A DNA stretch of 7,732 nucleotides from JARRNO01 sp037384885 (lineage in GTDB: Bacteria > Acidobacteriota > UBA4820 > DSQY01), in assembly GCA_037384885.1 (NCBI GenBank), contig JARRNO010000175.1, forward strand, positions 1 to 7,732, written 5' to 3'. Made by a program: the position numbers and the translations under genes. Position 1 is the stretch's first letter, and the number at the start of each line of letters is the position of its first letter. Below, in pieces: positions 4,713-7,732 of this stretch. The notes under the pieces were generated by a model. The model made no database searches. It was not told where the DNA came from and worked only from the letters and a program-made list of their open reading frames with translations.

Positions 4713-5653
4713 AAGAGGTCATCACGGGTGAAACGCTCTCCGACAAGGGCCACCCGATTATTCTGGAATCCATGGATTTTCCAGATCCGGTCATCTCCGT
4801 CGCCATCGAGCCCAAGACGAAAGCCGACCAGGAAAAATTGTCTCAGGCGCTGCTCCGGCTTGCGGGCGAAGATCCCACCTTCCGTGTCCATGTGGACCAG
4901 GAAACGGGCCAGACCATCATCAGCGGCATGGGCGAGCTTCACCTCGAGATCATCGTGGACCGGCTCACCCGGGAATTCGGCGTGCAGGCCACTGTGGGCA
5001 AGCCTCAGGTCGCCTACCGCGAGACGCTGACCAAGCCGGCGGACGCCGAAGGAAAATACATCCGCCAGACGGGCGGCCGCGGGCAGTACGGGCACGCCAA
5101 GATCAAGATAGAGCCGGGCGCAGAGGAAGGCGGCATCGAATTCGTCAACGCGATCGTGGGCGGTTCTATCCCCAGGGAGTACATTCCCGCCGTCCAAAAG
5201 GGGATCGTGGAAGCCACGGAACTCGGCGTGCTGGCCGGATTCCCTCTCAAGAACGTGAAAGTCACGCTCTACGACGGGTCCTACCACGAGGTGGACTCGT
5301 CGGAAATGGCGTTCAAGATTGCCGGTTCCATGGCCTTCAAGGCGGCGGCGGCGAAAGCCGGCCCGATCCTTCTCGAGCCGGTGATGAAGGTCGAGGTCAC
5401 CGTTCCCGAGGAGTACATGGGGGAAGTGATCGGGGACTTGAATTCACGGCGGGGCCGCGTGCAGAGCATGGAGGACCGGAGCAACGTCCGGGTCATCTAT
5501 GCCACGGTTCCGCTTGCGGAAATGTTTGGTTACGCCACCGCCCTGAGGTCGCTCACGCAGGGGCGCGGCAATTACACGATGCAGTTCGAAGGTTATGAAC
5601 CCGCACCCAAGCAGGTGTCGGAACAGATCGTCGCCCGTGCTGAGGGGCGTTAA
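4685..5653 (+). CDS. fusA: Elongation factor G, 3' part (end of domain II to domain V)
   Basis: This is the remainder of fusA in a different frame from the 5' part, about 322 codons from GDIAAIVGLKEV to a TAA at 5651-5653. It contains domain III (PVISVAIEPKTKADQEKL, the GMGELHLEII motif), domain IV (GGRGQYGH, GGSIPREYIPAVQKGI, and the tip segment GSYHEVDSSEMAFK, with the His important in translocation) and domain V (EPVMKVEVTVPEEY through GYATALRSLTQGRGNYTM). Conservation is full and the frame is free of further lesions, so the coding sequence was under selection until very recently or is intact in the organism. It has no start or ribosome binding site of its own: the coordinate marks where homology resumes. 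tuf follows 15 bp later. Confidence 0.95.
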   Translation, partial: GDIAAIVGLKEVITGETLSDKGHPIILESMDFPDPVISVAIEPKTKADQEKLSQALLRLAGEDPTFRVHVDQETGQTIISGMGELHLEIIVDRLTREFGVQATVGKPQVAYRETLTKPADAEGKYIRQTGGRGQYGHAKIKIEPGAEEGGIEFVNAIVGGSIPREYIPAVQKGIVEATELGVLAGFPLKNVKVTLYDGSYHEVDSSEMAFKIAGSMAFKAAAAKAGPILLEPVMKVEVTVPEEYMGEVIGDLNSRRGRVQSMEDRSNVRVIYATVPLAEMFGYATALRSLTQGRGNYTMQFEGYEPAPKQVSEQIVARAEGR

Positions 5654-5668
5654 GCAAGGAGGCTGAGG

Positions 5669-6877
<1,209 letters not shown>

Positions 6878-6883
6878 GAGCAC

Positions 6884-7201
6884 ATGCTCAACGAAAAGAT
6901 CCGGATACGCCTTCTGGCCTACGACCACTGGATCCTGGACAGGTCCACCAAGGAAATCGTGGAGACGGCCAAGCGGACGGGAGCTCGGGTTAAGGGGCCG
7001 ATACCCCTGCCCACCGACCGGACCGTTTTTACCGTCAACCGGTCTCCCCACGTGGACAAAAAGTCCAGGGAGCAGTTTGAGATGCGCACGCATAAGCGGT
7101 TGCTCGACATCTACGATCCGACCCCGCAGACCGTGGACGCGCTCATGAAACTCAACCTGCCGCCGGGCGTCGACGTCGAGATCAAGGCGTTCGCGAAGTA
7201 A
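6884..7201 (+). CDS. rpsJ: 30S ribosomal protein S10
   Basis: S10 is a 30S head protein and, as NusE, a partner of NusB in transcription antitermination. The 105-residue product has the usual length and motifs: KIRIRLLAYDHWILD at the start, IVETAKRTGARVKGPIPLPT at about 25-44, the loop segment VNRSPHVDKKSREQFEMRTH at 51-70, and LPPGVDVEIKAF at the end. The ATG at 6884 follows the tuf stop by six bases, and its GGAG overlaps that stop region, so it is probably translated by coupling to tuf. In E. coli rpsJ begins a separate S10 operon; here it runs on directly from str. Confidence 0.98.
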   Translation: MLNEKIRIRLLAYDHWILDRSTKEIVETAKRTGARVKGPIPLPTDRTVFTVNRSPHVDKKSREQFEMRTHKRLLDIYDPTPQTVDALMKLNLPPGVDVEIKAFAK

Positions 7202-7234
7202 CGAGTTGTTCTCCACCCTGCACGCGCGGGGTAT

Positions 7235-7297
7235 GGAAGGCCGCCACGGCTTCCGGCAAAACCACCAAGCATGTCGCCGGCCGGCGACCAAGGCTTG
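7235..7297 (+). promoter_or_regulatory. Structured rpsJ-rplC leader with two hairpins next to the rplC ribosome binding site
   Basis: Within the 107-base gap, GGAAG/CTTCC and CCG/CGG pair around a CCA loop with one bulge (7235-7254). A perfect 16-base palindrome GTCGCCGGCCGGCGAC (7273-7288) is then flanked by CAAGC (7266-7270) and GCTTG (7293-7297). The last G of the outer stem is the first base of the rplC Shine-Dalgarno GAGGAG (7297-7302). A role in controlling L3 synthesis is plausible but inferred. Confidence 0.45.
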
Positions 7298-7308
7298 AGG
7301 AGAATGGA

Positions 7309-7638
7309 ATGAAGATCGGGATTTTGGGGCGCAAGGTCGCCATGACGCAGGTCTTTGACGACACGAACGCCGTCGTGCCGGTCACGGTGGTGTCCGTAGG
7401 GCCCTGCGTGGTCCTGCAGAAGAAGACGCCTGAGACGGACGGCTACCACGCGCTGCAGATCGGGCTGGTGGAGAAAGTCGGCCGCAACAGGATCAACAAG
7501 CCCACCGCCGGGCATCTCAAGAAGGCCGGCGTATCCGCTGTATCGGCGGTGCGCGAGCTGCGCGGGGAGTTCCCCGATCTGAATGTCGGCGCCCAGATCA
7601 CGAGGCACCTCGAACTGCCATATGGTTCTGGGCGATGA
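7309..7638 (+). CDS. rplC: 50S ribosomal protein L3, N-terminal part, cut by a foreign junction
   Basis: L3 binds 23S rRNA early in 50S assembly and reaches the peptidyl-transferase centre with its central loop. The ATG at 7309 has GAGGAG six bases upstream. Homology is clear over about 98 codons: GILGRKVAMTQVFDD (4-18), VPVTVVSVGPCVVLQKKT (23-40), DGYHALQIG (44-52), NKPTAGHLKKAG (63-74) and VGAQIT (93-98). The family is about 205-215 residues, and the SKGKGFQG region that should come next is absent. From about 7600-7604 the DNA encodes ribulokinase in another frame; the residual frame adds RHLELPYGSGR and stops at 7636-7638. As written L3 is non-functional, and the rest of the S10 operon is not where it should be. 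Confidence 0.93.
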   Translation: MKIGILGRKVAMTQVFDDTNAVVPVTVVSVGPCVVLQKKTPETDGYHALQIGLVEKVGRNRINKPTAGHLKKAGVSAVSAVRELRGEFPDLNVGAQITRHLELPYGSGR

Positions 7639-7732
7639 GGAGCACATCGTGCCGGGCATGTGCGGCTACGTTGAGGACGGCATCATTCCCGGATATTTTG
7701 GCTATGAAGCTGGCCAGTCCTGCGTTGGCGAT
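7604..7732 (+). CDS. araB: L-ribulokinase fragment (FGGY carbohydrate kinase), internal, runs off window end
   Basis: L-ribulokinase phosphorylates L-ribulose in arabinose catabolism. From 7604 to the window end one frame, out of phase with rplC, encodes 43 residues that match the middle of this family: GTSNCHMVLGDE, VPGMCGYVEDGIIPG and GYEAGQSCVGD. These correspond to GTSxCHM, PGMCGVVEDGIxPG and GYEAGQSxxGD of bacterial AraB, around residue 300 of about 550. There is no start codon context or ribosome binding site, so this is an internal piece attached to rplC. Its third-position GC, about 70 percent by my count, is lower than in the neighbouring ribosomal genes, consistent with another source. 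I am confident of the family from the motif set, less so of the exact sugar. Confidence 0.8.

Noticed and set aside
4640..4720. Programmed ribosomal frameshift in fusA
   Set aside because: A frameshift would restore the frame but not the roughly 68 missing domain II residues, and there is no convincing slippery site with a downstream structure at the junction.
7604..7732. Programmed fusion or genuine extension of L3
   Set aside because: The residues match FGGY ribulokinase motifs and not the L3 SKGKGF region, and the frame is different from rplC.

Overview
The window carries the start of a bacterial str/S10 ribosomal-protein cluster on the + strand and a divergent three-gene operon on the - strand. 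It is GC-rich with strong purine-rich ribosome binding sites, and GTG or TTG starts are used in several genes. EF-Tu has an unusual effector (switch I) segment resembling, from memory, the Planctomycetota form. The source is therefore a high-GC bacterium, possibly Planctomycetota or a neighbouring phylum; this is an inference from one protein segment.

Positions 1-1958 (- strand): tadA (tRNA adenosine deaminase), a rhomboid intramembrane protease with a TTG start, and an NFACT-family protein that overlaps the rhomboid stop codon and runs off the window edge. A good promoter lies just upstream of tadA, so this reads as one leftward operon.

Positions 1959-2837: a long divergent intergenic region with no credible gene. 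It holds the tadA promoter with a duplicated 13-bp element, several perfect palindromes, about ten short GC-rich stem-loops packed into 2355-2723, two pairs of diverged direct repeats, and then a strong rpsL promoter with a leader containing a possible six-codon upstream ORF.

Positions 2838-7602 (+ strand): rpsL, rpsG, fusA, tuf, rpsJ and rplC in the classical order, the str operon running straight into the S10 operon. They encode ribosomal proteins S12, S7, S10 and L3 plus elongation factors G and Tu. Two intergenic leaders (rpsL-rpsG and rpsJ-rplC) contain hairpins next to the ribosome binding sites.

Two defects stand out. fusA lacks about 68 codons of domain II and changes frame at about 4683-4686, although both halves are otherwise well conserved. 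rplC is cut after about 98 codons at about 7600-7604 and is joined, in another frame, to the middle of an L-ribulokinase (araB) gene. Both sit in essential genes with pristine flanks, so misassembly is the likeliest explanation, but real rearrangement cannot be excluded from sequence alone. I did not recognise a new defence or catalytic system; the most novel-looking DNA is the stem-loop-rich intergenic region.
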